A stretch of 16,437 nt of DNA from an uncultured Agathobacter sp. (GTDB lineage: Bacteria; Bacillota; Clostridia; Lachnospirales; Lachnospiraceae). Of the stretch, positions 7,073 through 15,477 are shown in pieces (within the stretch, counting starts at the first letter, position 1; each line of letters begins with the position of its first letter). Made by a program: the position numbers and the translations under genes. The DNA lies in assembly GCA_934316545.1 (NCBI GenBank), contig CAKRDT010000034.1:1-16437 (forward strand), written 5' to 3'. Below the pieces are notes generated by a model. It was given only the letters and a program-made list of their open reading frames with translations. It did no database searches and was not told where the DNA came from.

Positions 7073-7190
7073 CAATAACTATTCATCAATTTTTACAGGA
7101 CTTAGCAACTATTTCACATTAACCCAACGAAGTTATGCAGGATGGCGAAATTTTTATTTGAAAAAAATAAAAAAGTTCGTAGCAATAACT
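7070..7190. repeat. Direct repeats and hairpin at probable element end
   Basis: TAGCAATAACT occurs exactly at 7070-7080 and 7180-7190. A shortened relative, ACTTAGCAACTATT, lies at 7100-7113 and matches ACTTAGCAATAACTATT at 7067-7083 apart from a 3-nt gap. The hexamer ATAACT also appears inverted (AAGTTAT, 7130-7136). Between them, 7146-7159 pairs with 7165-7179 as an AT-rich hairpin ending exactly where the second repeat begins. The position, just after the last recombinase, suggests recombinase binding subsites of an attachment site. The exact junction cannot be placed without the other end or an empty site. Confidence 0.45.
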
Positions 7191-7345
7191 TGACATCAAC
7201 GGGATTCGGAAGACTGAATGTTTATCAGGCATTCCTTACTGTTTAGAAATTTTTTTGAAATTTCCTATATAGCAAAAGCAGGCTTGCCAAGATGCGCATC
7301 CTGCGGAACATAAGTAAATGAAATAGGATCATTGCAGAAATAGGG
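7191..7345. other. Intergenic stretch, element/chromosome transition
   Basis: No gene is seen. A consensus TTGACA at 7190-7195 has no acceptable -10 box at 16-18 nt. A short AT-rich palindrome (7246-7252 with 7258-7264) is present. The change from element-like to chromosome-like sequence probably happens in or just before this stretch. Confidence 0.4.
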
Positions 7346-7375
7346 TTATGATTTGGAATAAAATACCGATATAAT
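7346..7375 (+). promoter_or_regulatory. Probable promoter for DUF6033/hydrolase unit
   Basis: A perfect -10 box, TATAAT at 7370-7375, is preceded at 18 nt by a weak -35 (TTATGA, 7346-7351). The start would be near 7382, giving a leader of about 72 nt. Confidence 0.6.
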
Positions 7376-7391
7376 AAATAACAGAATAACT

Positions 7392-7415
7392 ATGCCTGCG
7401 TCGGAGACGCAGCAT
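7392..7415 (+). promoter_or_regulatory. Leader hairpin before DUF6033 gene
   Basis: A 7-bp GC-rich stem (7396-7402 with 7406-7412, loop GGA) is extended by 3 bp past a bulged C (7392-7394 with 7413-7415). It lies early in the predicted 5' leader, about 40 nt before the ribosome site, so it could stabilise the mRNA or tune expression. It has no T run and is not a terminator. Confidence 0.5.
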
Positions 7416-7453
7416 GCAAAATATGCATCAGATAGAATCAAGGAGGATATACT

Positions 7454-8191
7454 ATGAGTGCAATCGGTCAGGTAGATGCTGGCGTGAATACCCAGTATGA
7501 CACATCAACAAAGAAAACATCCCAGACAAACGCGTCTTACGGAAATACGGTCGGTGATCCGAAACTGTCCGATAAGGCGGCAAAGTACTATGAACAATTG
7601 AAAAAGAAATATTCCGACATGGATTTTGTGCTTGTCAGCAACGATTCTGTTGACGGAGCGGAGCAGAAAGCGGCAAAATTTGCCAATGCCAACCGTACCA
7701 TGGTTTTGATCGATGCGGATAAGATTGAGAAGATGGCAGAGGATGAGGATTACCGTAACAAGTATGAGAATATTATCGGTAATGCAGATTCTCAGCTTGA
7801 CCAGATGAAACAGAGTCTCGGAAGTATGGTCGGTAATGTAAAAACATATGGTATTAAAATTGATGACGGTGGTAACGCGTCGTTCTTCGCAGTGGTTGAT
7901 AAATCCCTGAGCGCACAGAAGGAACGCATTGCAAAGAAATCCGAGCTGAAAGTACAGCAGAAGAAAGCAGATGCAGCCAAGGCGGCAAAGAAGAAGCAGG
8001 AGATCAGACGCAAAGAAAAGACGCAGGAGAAAGAGAAAACAAGTGAAACGGATGATGTCGAGACAATCGAGGCTTCTTCGATCGAGGATCTGATCAAAAA
8101 GTTGAATGACAAAACGATGGCCGCTATGAGTGATCAGGCGCGCACCGAACAGGAAATGCAGCTGGGCACACAGGTGGATTTCCGTCTGTAG
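7454..8191 (+). CDS. DUF6033-family protein
   Basis: A 245-residue soluble protein with no signal peptide or membrane segment. The start has an excellent AGGAGG (7441-7446) at 7-nt spacing. The core (about 37-155) has the pattern LSDKAAKYYEQLKKKYSDMD, then FVLVSNDSVDGAE and MVLIDADKIEKMAEDE, which I recognise as the DUF6033 family of Lachnospiraceae and relatives. Residues about 155-205 are a very Lys/Glu-rich, probably coiled or disordered segment. A short acidic tail follows. The biochemical function is unknown. It is followed by a putative lipase-fold protein 9 nt downstream, in the same unit. The family call is from memory. Confidence 0.85.
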   Translation: MSAIGQVDAGVNTQYDTSTKKTSQTNASYGNTVGDPKLSDKAAKYYEQLKKKYSDMDFVLVSNDSVDGAEQKAAKFANANRTMVLIDADKIEKMAEDEDYRNKYENIIGNADSQLDQMKQSLGSMVGNVKTYGIKIDDGGNASFFAVVDKSLSAQKERIAKKSELKVQQKKADAAKAAKKKQEIRRKEKTQEKEKTSETDDVETIEASSIEDLIKKLNDKTMAAMSDQARTEQEMQLGTQVDFRL

Positions 8192-8200
8192 GAGAATTTT

Positions 8201-9307
8201 ATGGCAAACATTATGGATTATCTGGTATGGAGAGGCGATCTCGATTGGGATGCATCACCGTTCAACGAAGTAGATAATGTTATATTGTCGGAACTTGTGT
8301 ATGTGGATTTCTCGGGTATCGTGCCGGGAATCGGTGGGAAAAGCGTTACGCTTGCTGAGGCGGGCGAGCGCTTTTTTGCGCAGTACACAAAGGAAGAAAT
8401 CCAGGCAAGAGTATCGAGCACGAAGATGGCCGCTTTTATGATGCGTGAAATGGTAAAAACAAAGCGCTTTAAGGACATTCTTCTCGCGGATTACGTTGAT
8501 GACATAAGACAGGATGAACAATCACAGTTCTGCGCAATGACCGTGGATCTGGGAGATGGACGCTGCAATGTGGTATACAGCGGAACCGATTCTACGATCA
8601 TCGGCTGGAAGGAAGATTTTAATATGAGTTTTCTTTCTGAGACACCGGGGCAGGCGGAAGCGGTGGAATATCTTAAGAGGGTGGCAGCGGATCATGACGG
8701 TCCGCTGCGTCTGATGGGACATTCCAAGGGTGGTAATCTGTCTGTCTATGCAGCGGTCAACAGTGACAAAGCGTTGCAGGATCGCATTGAGATCATTTAC
8801 AGCAACGACGGGCCGGGCTTCAGGGACGCGATGATCGAGCAGAAGGCGTACCGGGAGCTGATCGGCCGGATCACGACAATCGTGCCGGAGTCGTCGATCG
8901 TCGGCATGCTCTTTGAACATGAGGAAGAATATGAGGTTGTGCGAAGCACCGGAAGCGGCGCCGGACAGCACGATGTGATGAGCTGGGAGGTAAAGGGTCC
9001 GGCGCTCGTACACTTAGATCATGTGGACGGCAAATCGGTGCTTATGGATAAAGCGTTAAAATCGTGGATCGGCGAGATGGATGAGCAGCAGCGGGAGGTG
9101 TTTGTCGATACGCTGTTTGGCATATTGGATGAGGCAGATATCCGCACGGTTGACGATCTTGCCAACATGAATTACACCAAGTTCGTGGAGCTGATGAAAG
9201 CAAAGTCTGCACTCGACAAAGAGAAGCAGGATACGATGCGTGATACATTGATAAAACTCGTGCAGAAAAGTGCAAAAACGGTTGCGGATCATCTGTTTAA
9301 TAAGTAG
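8201..9307 (+). CDS. DUF2974/Mbeg1-like alpha/beta hydrolase
   Basis: A 368-residue protein resembling the DUF2974 (Mbeg1-like) branch of alpha/beta hydrolases. The nucleophile elbow is GHSKGGN with Ser175, preceded by the VVYSGTD strand (124-130) and followed by YSNDGPGF (about 200-207), typical of this family. His and Asp partners probably lie in the C-terminal half (for example the 'HDVMSW' region), but I cannot fix them. There is no signal peptide, so it is probably cytoplasmic. Substrate is unknown; lipase- or esterase-like activity is inferred. Its ribosome site TAGGAGA overlaps the stop of the DUF6033 gene, indicating co-translation of the pair. Confidence 0.85.
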   Translation: MANIMDYLVWRGDLDWDASPFNEVDNVILSELVYVDFSGIVPGIGGKSVTLAEAGERFFAQYTKEEIQARVSSTKMAAFMMREMVKTKRFKDILLADYVDDIRQDEQSQFCAMTVDLGDGRCNVVYSGTDSTIIGWKEDFNMSFLSETPGQAEAVEYLKRVAADHDGPLRLMGHSKGGNLSVYAAVNSDKALQDRIEIIYSNDGPGFRDAMIEQKAYRELIGRITTIVPESSIVGMLFEHEEEYEVVRSTGSGAGQHDVMSWEVKGPALVHLDHVDGKSVLMDKALKSWIGEMDEQQREVFVDTLFGILDEADIRTVDDLANMNYTKFVELMKAKSALDKEKQDTMRDTLIKLVQKSAKTVADHLFNK

Positions 9308-9343
9308 AGAATATATAAAAATTTCATGAAAAGCTTTTTTTTG

Positions 9344-9387
9344 CACTCCAAGTAGGATATAATTAAGCCTACATAATGAATGGAGTG
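9344..9387 (+). promoter_or_regulatory. Palindromic promoter/operator of citrate synthase gene
   Basis: A consensus -10 box (TATAAT, 9358-9363) sits in the middle of an inverted repeat. CACTCCA (9344-9350) mirrors TGGAGTG (9381-9387), and GTAGG (9352-9356) mirrors CCTAC (9368-9372). The -35 region is only T-rich, as expected for an activator-dependent or weak promoter. The right arm contains the ribosome binding site (GGAGTG) 6 nt before the ATG. A DNA-binding regulator could use the dyad as an operator. A transcript starting further upstream would hide the ribosome site in a hairpin. Confidence 0.55.
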
Positions 9388-9393
9388 TGAAGC

Positions 9394-10731
9394 ATGGCAG
9401 AAAAGAATCTTTTAGCAAATTACGCAGCAGAAAAACGGATGATGTGTATCGAGAACGACACCATTTCAGACAGTCTGTTTCAGGAATACGGCGTAAACCG
9501 TGGTTTACGAGATGTCAATGGTAAGGGTGTTCTGACTGGACTGACACGCATTTCCAAGATTGTTTCCTTCAAGGAAGATGAGAACGGTAAGACGGTTCCG
9601 TGTGACGGTGAACTGTGGTATCGAGGCTACAATGTCAAGACATTGATCGGATCCATCGGCAAGGGAGAATTTGGTTTTGAGAAAGCCGCATATCTTCTGC
9701 TGTTTGGAAGCCTGCCGAATGAGCAGGAACTTGCAGAGTTCTGTAAAGTAATCGGAGAGAGCCGTACACTTCCGACGAATTTTACACGAGATGTTATTAT
9801 GAAGGCGCCTTCCAAGGATATCATGAATTCCATGACACGAAGTATCCTGACGCTGGCGGCTTACGACAAGCAGACATCCGTTGGCACGATCGAGAATAAT
9901 ATCCGCCAGTGTATGCAGCTGGTGGCCAATTTTCCGATGCTTGCTGTATATGGTTATCATGCATACAATCACTATGAGAACGATTCGAGTATGTATATCC
10001 ACAGACCGGATCCGAAGCTTTCTACCGCAGAGAATTTCCTGCGTATGCTTCGCCCGGATATGAAATACACGCAGCTCGAGGCGCAGGTACTCGATGTTGC
10101 TCTTATGTTACATATGGAACACGGTGGCGGTAATAACAGTACCTTTACGACCCGTGTCGTTACATCGGCAGGAACCGATACGTATTCTGCCATCGCGGCT
10201 TCGATGTCCTCACTGAAGGGACCGAAGCACGGTGGTGCGAACATCAAGGTTATGGAGATGATGAATGATATTCGTGAACATGTTCATGACTGGGCGGACC
10301 GTGACGAAGTTGAAGCATATCTTGAGAAGATGCTTGACGGAGAAGCATTTGATCATAAGGGACTGATCTATGGTATGGGACATGCCGTATATTCACTGTC
10401 CGATCCACGTGAGTGCATCTTTAGGTCCTATGTGGAGCATCTTGCCGTGGCGAAGAACCGTCAGGAGGACATGATGCTTTATAAGTCGGTTGAGGAACTG
10501 GCCGGTAAGCTGATCGCAAAGAAGCGGCATATCTTCAAGGGCGTCAGCCCGAATGTCGATTTTTACAGTGGATTTGTGTATAATATGCTTGGAATTCCGA
10601 TGGAATTATACACACCGCTTTTTGCAATCGCAAGAATTACCGGATGGAGTGCACACCGTCTGGAAGAGATTGTCGGCATGAACAAAATCATACGTCCTGC
10701 ATACAAGAGTGTGATGGAAGAAATCGAGTAA
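9394..10731 (+). CDS. gltA: Citrate synthase
   Basis: A 445-residue citrate synthase that condenses oxaloacetate with acetyl-CoA to give citrate, the entry step toward 2-oxoglutarate and glutamate. The catalytic residues are visible: His243 in the MEHGGGNNS motif, His330 in GMGHAVYS and Asp389 in NVDFYSG. The length and the MEEIE C-terminus fit the type common in Clostridia. Some members of the superfamily use propionyl-CoA (2-methylcitrate synthases), but no prp genes are nearby. It stands as a single transcription unit with its own promoter and a strong terminator. The neighbouring argJ and proC both draw on glutamate, which fits a biosynthetic role. Confidence 0.95.
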   Translation: MAEKNLLANYAAEKRMMCIENDTISDSLFQEYGVNRGLRDVNGKGVLTGLTRISKIVSFKEDENGKTVPCDGELWYRGYNVKTLIGSIGKGEFGFEKAAYLLLFGSLPNEQELAEFCKVIGESRTLPTNFTRDVIMKAPSKDIMNSMTRSILTLAAYDKQTSVGTIENNIRQCMQLVANFPMLAVYGYHAYNHYENDSSMYIHRPDPKLSTAENFLRMLRPDMKYTQLEAQVLDVALMLHMEHGGGNNSTFTTRVVTSAGTDTYSAIAASMSSLKGPKHGGANIKVMEMMNDIREHVHDWADRDEVEAYLEKMLDGEAFDHKGLIYGMGHAVYSLSDPRECIFRSYVEHLAVAKNRQEDMMLYKSVEELAGKLIAKKRHIFKGVSPNVDFYSGFVYNMLGIPMELYTPLFAIARITGWSAHRLEEIVGMNKIIRPAYKSVMEEIE

Positions 10732-10762
10732 GCTCTTGGATCGAAGTACATAGTTTATACAA

Positions 10763-10792
10763 GACCTCAGCAGGATTTCTGCTGAGGTTTTT
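10763..10792 (+). terminator. Intrinsic terminator of citrate synthase gene
   Basis: A perfect 9-bp GC-rich stem (10765-10773 with 10779-10787, 5-nt loop) is followed by TTTTT. It lies about 30 nt past the gltA stop and separates it from argJ. Confidence 0.93.
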
Positions 10793-10863
10793 AATAAAGT
10801 AGTGGTTTAAAAGGTTACGGCTGATAAATTGCTGCGAATAAGATATATCAGAGGAGATTTAAG

Positions 10864-12099
10864 ATGGATACAGTAGAAATGAAACAGGTAGAAGGCGGCG
10901 TGTGTGCTGCCAAAGGATTCTCTGCAAATGGACTAAATTGTGGGTTGAACCCGGACAAGAATAAGAATGATCTTGCGCTCATCTATTCGGAACGTATCTG
11001 TAAGGCAGCTGCCGTATATACAACGAATAAGGTAAAAGGCGCTCCGATCCTTGTGACGAAGAAGAATCTGGCTGCAAGCGGAAATCTTGCGCGTGCAGTT
11101 ATTGCCAACAGTAAGAATGCAAACACCTGTAATGCAGATGGTGAGGAAAAAGCAGCCCGTATGTGTGAGCTTGCAGCAAATGAGCTTGGAATTCCTGCAA
11201 ATGAAGTCATTGTAGCATCGACCGGTGTCATCGGACAGATTCTGCCGATCGAGCCGATTGAAAGTCACATTACCGAGCTTGCCAGGGGACTTGCACCGGA
11301 GAATCATGATAAGGCAGCGAATGCGATCATGACAACGGATACCGTGAAGAAGGAAGTTGCCGTAACATTTGAACTTGGTGGCAAGAAATGTACCATCGGC
11401 GGTATGGCAAAAGGAAGCGGTATGATCCACCCGAATATGGCAACGACTTTAAATTTTGTGACAAGTGACGTGGCAATCTCGGCAGAACTGATCCAGAAGG
11501 CTTTGTCGGATATCGTAAAGGTTACATATAATTGTCTGAGCATTGATGGGGATACATCAACCAATGACATGGTCTGCATTCTTGCAAACGGTATGGCGGA
11601 AAATGCGGAGATTACAACGGAGGATGAAAATTACGAGATTTTCCGTCAGGCACTCTATCAGGTGCTGATGACATTGACAAAGATGCTTGCCAAGGACGGA
11701 GAGGGTGCAAGCAAGATGCTGGAGTGTACCTGTGCCGGAGCACCGGATCAGGATACCGCGATCATCGTTGCAAAAAGTGTCATCCGTTCTCCTCTGTTTA
11801 AGTGTGCAATGTTCGGCGAGGATGCAAACTGGGGAAGAATTCTCTGTGCGATCGGCTATGCGGACGCAGATTTTGACATTGATAAAGTGGCAGTGGATAT
11901 CGCTTCTGCAAAGGGATCCATCGCTGTATGCAGAAACGGAGCCGGTGTGGAGTTCTCAGAGGATGAGGCAAAAGTGATCCTCGGTGAGGATGAGATCTAC
12001 ATCAATATCGACCTGGGACAGGGCGATGCAAGCGCGAAAGCGTGGGGATGTGATTTAACCTATGACTATGTAAAAATTAATGGAGACTATCGTTCATAA
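10864..12099 (+). CDS. argJ: Bifunctional ornithine acetyltransferase / N-acetylglutamate synthase
   Basis: A 411-residue ArgJ. The enzyme moves the acetyl group from N-acetylornithine to glutamate, releasing ornithine and recycling N-acetylglutamate in arginine synthesis; some versions also use acetyl-CoA. The family's self-cleavage motif reads KGSGMIHPNMAT, with the nucleophilic Thr at 194, so the precursor should split before Thr194 into alpha and beta chains. Other conserved stretches include the early 'NKNDLALI' strand, 'ANSKNANTCN', 'STGVIGQ', and 'DGDTSTNDM'. The start has a strong AGAGGAGA (10850-10857). No argC, argB or argD lies beside it, so the rest of the pathway is elsewhere. 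No clear ARG box or promoter was found in the 70-nt leader. Confidence 0.96.
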   Translation: MDTVEMKQVEGGVCAAKGFSANGLNCGLNPDKNKNDLALIYSERICKAAAVYTTNKVKGAPILVTKKNLAASGNLARAVIANSKNANTCNADGEEKAARMCELAANELGIPANEVIVASTGVIGQILPIEPIESHITELARGLAPENHDKAANAIMTTDTVKKEVAVTFELGGKKCTIGGMAKGSGMIHPNMATTLNFVTSDVAISAELIQKALSDIVKVTYNCLSIDGDTSTNDMVCILANGMAENAEITTEDENYEIFRQALYQVLMTLTKMLAKDGEGASKMLECTCAGAPDQDTAIIVAKSVIRSPLFKCAMFGEDANWGRILCAIGYADADFDIDKVAVDIASAKGSIAVCRNGAGVEFSEDEAKVILGEDEIYINIDLGQGDASAKAWGCDLTYDYVKINGDYRS

Positions 12100-12159
12100 T
12101 GAAATGGAAATTTTCAGCATGAGGCTATAGTCTGCAACATTTTTGTTGGAGGCTTTAAA

Positions 12160-12960
12160 ATGAATAAAAATATTGGTTTCATTGGCTGCGGCAACATGGG
12201 ATCTGCGATGATGCAGGGAATCCTTGATTCCGGCAAATGCAGTCCACAGGAGATCATGATCTCCTGCCGTACACAGGCAACATTGGATGCCAAGAAGAAG
12301 CGGTTTGGCATACGGATTACAACGGACAACCGCAAGGTGGCAGAATTTGCGGATATCCTGTTTGTGGCAGTCAAGCCACAGTTTTATGAGGAAGTATTAA
12401 CGGAAGTAAAGGATGCGTTAAAGAAGGACGTAATCCTGATTTCTATTGCTCCGGGAAAGACGCTGCAGTGGTTTGCGGATCTGCTCGGAAGTGACAGGAA
12501 GGTGATCCGCACGATGCCGAATACCCCTTCGATGGTCAAGGAAGGCATGATGGGAATGTGCATCGGAAGTCAGGTGACAGAGGAAGAAGTCGCATTGGTC
12601 AGAGACCTTTGCGGGGGATTCACACAGACGGAAGTGATTCCGGAGCATCTGATGGATGTCGTGACGGCAGTCAGCGGAAGTTCGCCGGCTTATGTATTTC
12701 TGTTTATCGAGGCGATGGCAGATGCAGCGGTGGCAGGCGGGATGCCACGCCAGCAGGCATATAAGTTTGCTGCGCAGGCAGTGCTTGGAAGCGCAAAGAT
12801 GGTTCTTGAGACGGGAAAACATCCAGGAGAACTTAAGGATATGGTATGCTCACCGGCCGGAACAACGATTCAGGCGGTTCGTGTGCTTGAGGAGAGAGGC
12901 ATGCGGAGTAGTGTGATCGAGGCTATGATGAAGTGTCTTGATATTTCAAGGAATATGTAA
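12160..12960 (+). CDS. proC: Pyrroline-5-carboxylate reductase
   Basis: A 266-residue P5C reductase, catalysing the last step of proline synthesis with NAD(P)H. The N-terminal Rossmann motif is IGFIGCGNMGSAM (5-17). VAVKPQ and 'RTMPNTPSMV' follow in the nucleotide domain, then the dimerisation/active-site signature TAVSGSSPAYVF and the family C-terminal motif DMVCSPAGTTIQAV. The length is normal for the family. It lies 60 nt after argJ without an obvious terminator between, so the two may be co-transcribed. A small hairpin (CAACA with TGTTG) sits directly upstream of, and overlaps, its GTTGGAGG ribosome site, which could lower translation. Confidence 0.96.
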   Translation: MNKNIGFIGCGNMGSAMMQGILDSGKCSPQEIMISCRTQATLDAKKKRFGIRITTDNRKVAEFADILFVAVKPQFYEEVLTEVKDALKKDVILISIAPGKTLQWFADLLGSDRKVIRTMPNTPSMVKEGMMGMCIGSQVTEEEVALVRDLCGGFTQTEVIPEHLMDVVTAVSGSSPAYVFLFIEAMADAAVAGGMPRQQAYKFAAQAVLGSAKMVLETGKHPGELKDMVCSPAGTTIQAVRVLEERGMRSSVIEAMMKCLDISRNM

Positions 12961-12974
12961 TATTACGAGAGAGA

Positions 12975-13020
12975 ATGACAGATTTCCGGGAGAGCGGAAA
13001 CCTGTCATATGTTTATGTTT
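12975..13020 (+). terminator. Hairpin between proC and feoB
   Basis: A strong stem pairs 12975-12981 with 13002-13008 (7 bp), then, past a single mismatch, 12983-12988 with 12995-13000 (6 bp), with a 6-nt loop. The trailing sequence is T-rich but broken by other bases. It is probably a terminator for the argJ-proC unit; a leader element of the iron transporter gene is the alternative, since the hairpin ends only 31 nt before its start codon. Confidence 0.55.
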
Positions 13021-13039
13021 TATGCACTAGGGAGAAAAA

Positions 13040-15394
13040 ATGAATTTAGCAGAGATAAAAGAGAAGCAGAGTGCCGTCCTCACGGAGATTGGAGGTCAGG
13101 GTGCCCTGCGCCAGCATTTTCTCGATATGGGATTGATTCCGGGAACCAGAGTGACGTATGTGAAGGCGGCACCAATGGGCGATCCGATCGAATACCGGAT
13201 CTGGGATTATGAACTGACACTGCGGCTGTCTGAAGCGGAACAGATCAAGGTGACGGATGTACAGACAGTGACAGAAGACAAACAGGAGAAACGAAACGGC
13301 ACGCAAAAGAAGTCATCCGGATCGAAGCATCCGGGACTCGGAGAGATGGGCATCTACCATGTAAAGCAGCGTGGCGAGAAGATCGGCAAGGATGAATTGC
13401 TTACATTCGGACTTGCCGGAAACCAGAATTGTGGAAAGACAACGCTTTTTAACCAGTTGACCGGATCCAATCAGCATGTGGGAAATTTCCCGGGAGTTAC
13501 GGTCGACCGTAAAGACGGTCCGATCCGGAATCAGGAGAATACCCTCGTTACGGATCTTCCGGGTATCTACTCGATGTCGCCTTATACGAGTGAGGAAATC
13601 GTCAGCCGTGAATTCTTCTTAAAGAATCGTCCGCGTGGAATTATCAATATCGTGGACGCCACGAATATTGAGCGAAATCTGTATCTGACACTGCAGTTGA
13701 TTGAACTGGACATCCCGATGGTTCTTGCGCTCAATATGATGGATGAGGTCCGCGACAATGGAGGCACGATCGATATCAACCTGCTGGAGGATACACTTGG
13801 CATTCCGGTTGTGCCGATTTCTGCAGCGAAAAATGAAGGTATCGATGAGCTTGTTGCGCATGCGGTACATGTTGCCCGTTACCGTGAGCGGCCGGGACGT
13901 ATGGATTTCTGCGATGCAGAGGGCGCGGACGGCGGTGCGATGCATCGTTGTATTCATTCTATCATGCATCTGATCGAGGATCATGCGCACAAGTATAAGA
14001 TTCCAACGCGTTTTGCGGCGAGCAAGCTGGTAGAGGGCGATAAACTTTTGGAAGAATCGCTGCATCTGGATCAGAATGAGCTTGAGATGATCGAGCATAT
14101 TATTTCGCAGATGGAAACCGAGAGCGGAATGGATCGTCAGGCGGCTTTGGCAAATATGCGGTTTACCTTTATCCATAAAGTGTGTGATGCTACCGTTGTT
14201 CGTCCGCATGAGAGTAAGGAACATATCCGGAGTCAGAAGATGGATAAGATCCTGACCGGTAAGTATACTGCCATCCCGGGATTTGCAGGTATTATGATCC
14301 TGATTTTCTATTTAACGTTTGGTCTGGTCGGTAAGTGGCTGTCTGACCTTTTAAATCTTGGAATTGACGCGTTCACGAACTGGGTGGATCAGTTGCTGAC
14401 TCTGGCGCATGTCAACAGTGTTGTACATTCGCTTGTGATCGATGGTATCTTCGCCGGTGTGGGCAGTGTGCTTGGATTCCTTCCGACGATCGTGACGCTG
14501 TTCTTCTTCCTGTCACTTCTGGAGGACAGCGGATATATGGCGCGAATCGCTTTTGTGATGGATAAGCTGCTGCGCAAGATCGGATTGTCGGGACGCAGCT
14601 TTGTGCCGATGATCATTGGATTCGGATGTTCGGTTCCGGCGATTATGGCGACCAGAACGCTTCCGTCGGAGCGAGACCGTAAGATGACGGTGCTCTTGAC
14701 TCCGTTTATGAGCTGTTCGGCGAAGATGCAGATCTATGCATTCTTTGCAGCCGCTTTCTTCCCAGGAAAAAGCGCGCTTGTGATGATTATTTTGTATTTT
14801 ACGGGCATTGTCGTAGGTATCGCTTTCGCATGGATCCTGGATCATACAACATTCCGCGGGGAGCCGGTCCCGTTTGTTATGGAGCTGCCGAATTACCGTT
14901 TCCCGAGCGCGAAGAGTGTGGGGCGTCTGATCTGGGACAAGGCAAAGGATTTCCTGACGCGTGCGTTTACGATCATTTTCCTTGCAACGATCATTATCTG
15001 GTTCCTGCAAAGCTTTGATACGCATCTGAATATTGTGACGGATTCGAAGGAAAGTATTCTGGCTTTGATCGGAAGTCTGATCGCACCGATCTTTGCACCG
15101 CTTGGATTTGGCAGCTGGAAGATCTCGACGGCTCTGATTACCGGATTTATGGCAAAGGAGAGTGTGGTAAGTACACTTACCGTGCTGTCGGCAATTGATC
15201 TTCTGACACCGTTTACCGCGGCTGTATTTCTCGTATTTACTTTGCTTTATACACCGTGTGTTGCTGCGATCGCATCGGTCAAGCGTGAGCTTGGTGGCAA
15301 GTGGGCGGCTGGAGTTGCAATTACCCAGTGCGTGATCGCATGGATTGTAGCATTTATGGTAAGGCTTGTCGGTCTGGCCATTGGCTTAGGGTAA
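13040..15394 (+). CDS. feoB: Ferrous iron transporter FeoA-FeoB fusion
   Basis: A 784-residue inner-membrane Fe(II) importer. Residues 1-75 are a complete FeoA domain (SH3-like, with 'LDMGLIPGTRV'), normally a separate small protein. A charged linker (about 76-122) joins it to the FeoB GTPase domain: G1 GNQNCGKTT (127-135), G2 region VGNFPGVTV, G3 DLPG, G4 NMMD and G5 SAA. A helical spacer follows, then the transmembrane core from about residue 410. The core carries the paired gate motifs with conserved cysteines ('GFGCSVPAIMATR' and 'PFMSCSAKMQ'). All motifs are intact. The start has AGGGAGA. No FeoC and no visible Fur box are nearby. Confidence 0.96.
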   Translation: MNLAEIKEKQSAVLTEIGGQGALRQHFLDMGLIPGTRVTYVKAAPMGDPIEYRIWDYELTLRLSEAEQIKVTDVQTVTEDKQEKRNGTQKKSSGSKHPGLGEMGIYHVKQRGEKIGKDELLTFGLAGNQNCGKTTLFNQLTGSNQHVGNFPGVTVDRKDGPIRNQENTLVTDLPGIYSMSPYTSEEIVSREFFLKNRPRGIINIVDATNIERNLYLTLQLIELDIPMVLALNMMDEVRDNGGTIDINLLEDTLGIPVVPISAAKNEGIDELVAHAVHVARYRERPGRMDFCDAEGADGGAMHRCIHSIMHLIEDHAHKYKIPTRFAASKLVEGDKLLEESLHLDQNELEMIEHIISQMETESGMDRQAALANMRFTFIHKVCDATVVRPHESKEHIRSQKMDKILTGKYTAIPGFAGIMILIFYLTFGLVGKWLSDLLNLGIDAFTNWVDQLLTLAHVNSVVHSLVIDGIFAGVGSVLGFLPTIVTLFFFLSLLEDSGYMARIAFVMDKLLRKIGLSGRSFVPMIIGFGCSVPAIMATRTLPSERDRKMTVLLTPFMSCSAKMQIYAFFAAAFFPGKSALVMIILYFTGIVVGIAFAWILDHTTFRGEPVPFVMELPNYRFPSAKSVGRLIWDKAKDFLTRAFTIIFLATIIIWFLQSFDTHLNIVTDSKESILALIGSLIAPIFAPLGFGSWKISTALITGFMAKESVVSTLTVLSAIDLLTPFTAAVFLVFTLLYTPCVAAIASVKRELGGKWAAGVAITQCVIAWIVAFMVRLVGLAIGLG

Positions 15395-15412
15395 AGAATG
15401 GACAGGGAAGTC

Positions 15413-15441
15413 TTGCTTTTTCGACCAAATGTGTGTAAAAT
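15413..15441 (+). promoter_or_regulatory. Promoter of small membrane protein
   Basis: A -35 TTGCTT (15413-15418) and a -10 TAAAAT (15436-15441) are separated by exactly 17 nt. Transcription would start near 15448, giving a leader of about 30 nt. The gene is thus expressed separately from feoB. Confidence 0.7.
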
Positions 15442-15477
15442 AGGCTTGTTAGAATTTGTTTTTAGGAGAGATCAATT

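Noticed and set aside
7190..7219. Outward promoter at the element end (TTGACA at 7190-7195)
   Set aside because: No acceptable -10 box occurs at 16-18 nt, so the perfect -35 is probably chance or part of the repeat.
1..7453. CRISPR array among the repeats of the element region
   Set aside because: The repeats are palindromes or two to three spaced boxes, with no regular repeat-spacer pattern and no cas genes.
8522..9013. Minus-strand open frame of 163 codons within the hydrolase gene
   Set aside because: It is antisense to the hydrolase with its conserved nucleophile motif; a shadow in a GC-richer stretch.
13619..14224. Minus-strand open frame of 201 codons within feoB
   Set aside because: It is antisense to intact FeoB GTPase-domain coding sequence and has no recognisable motifs.
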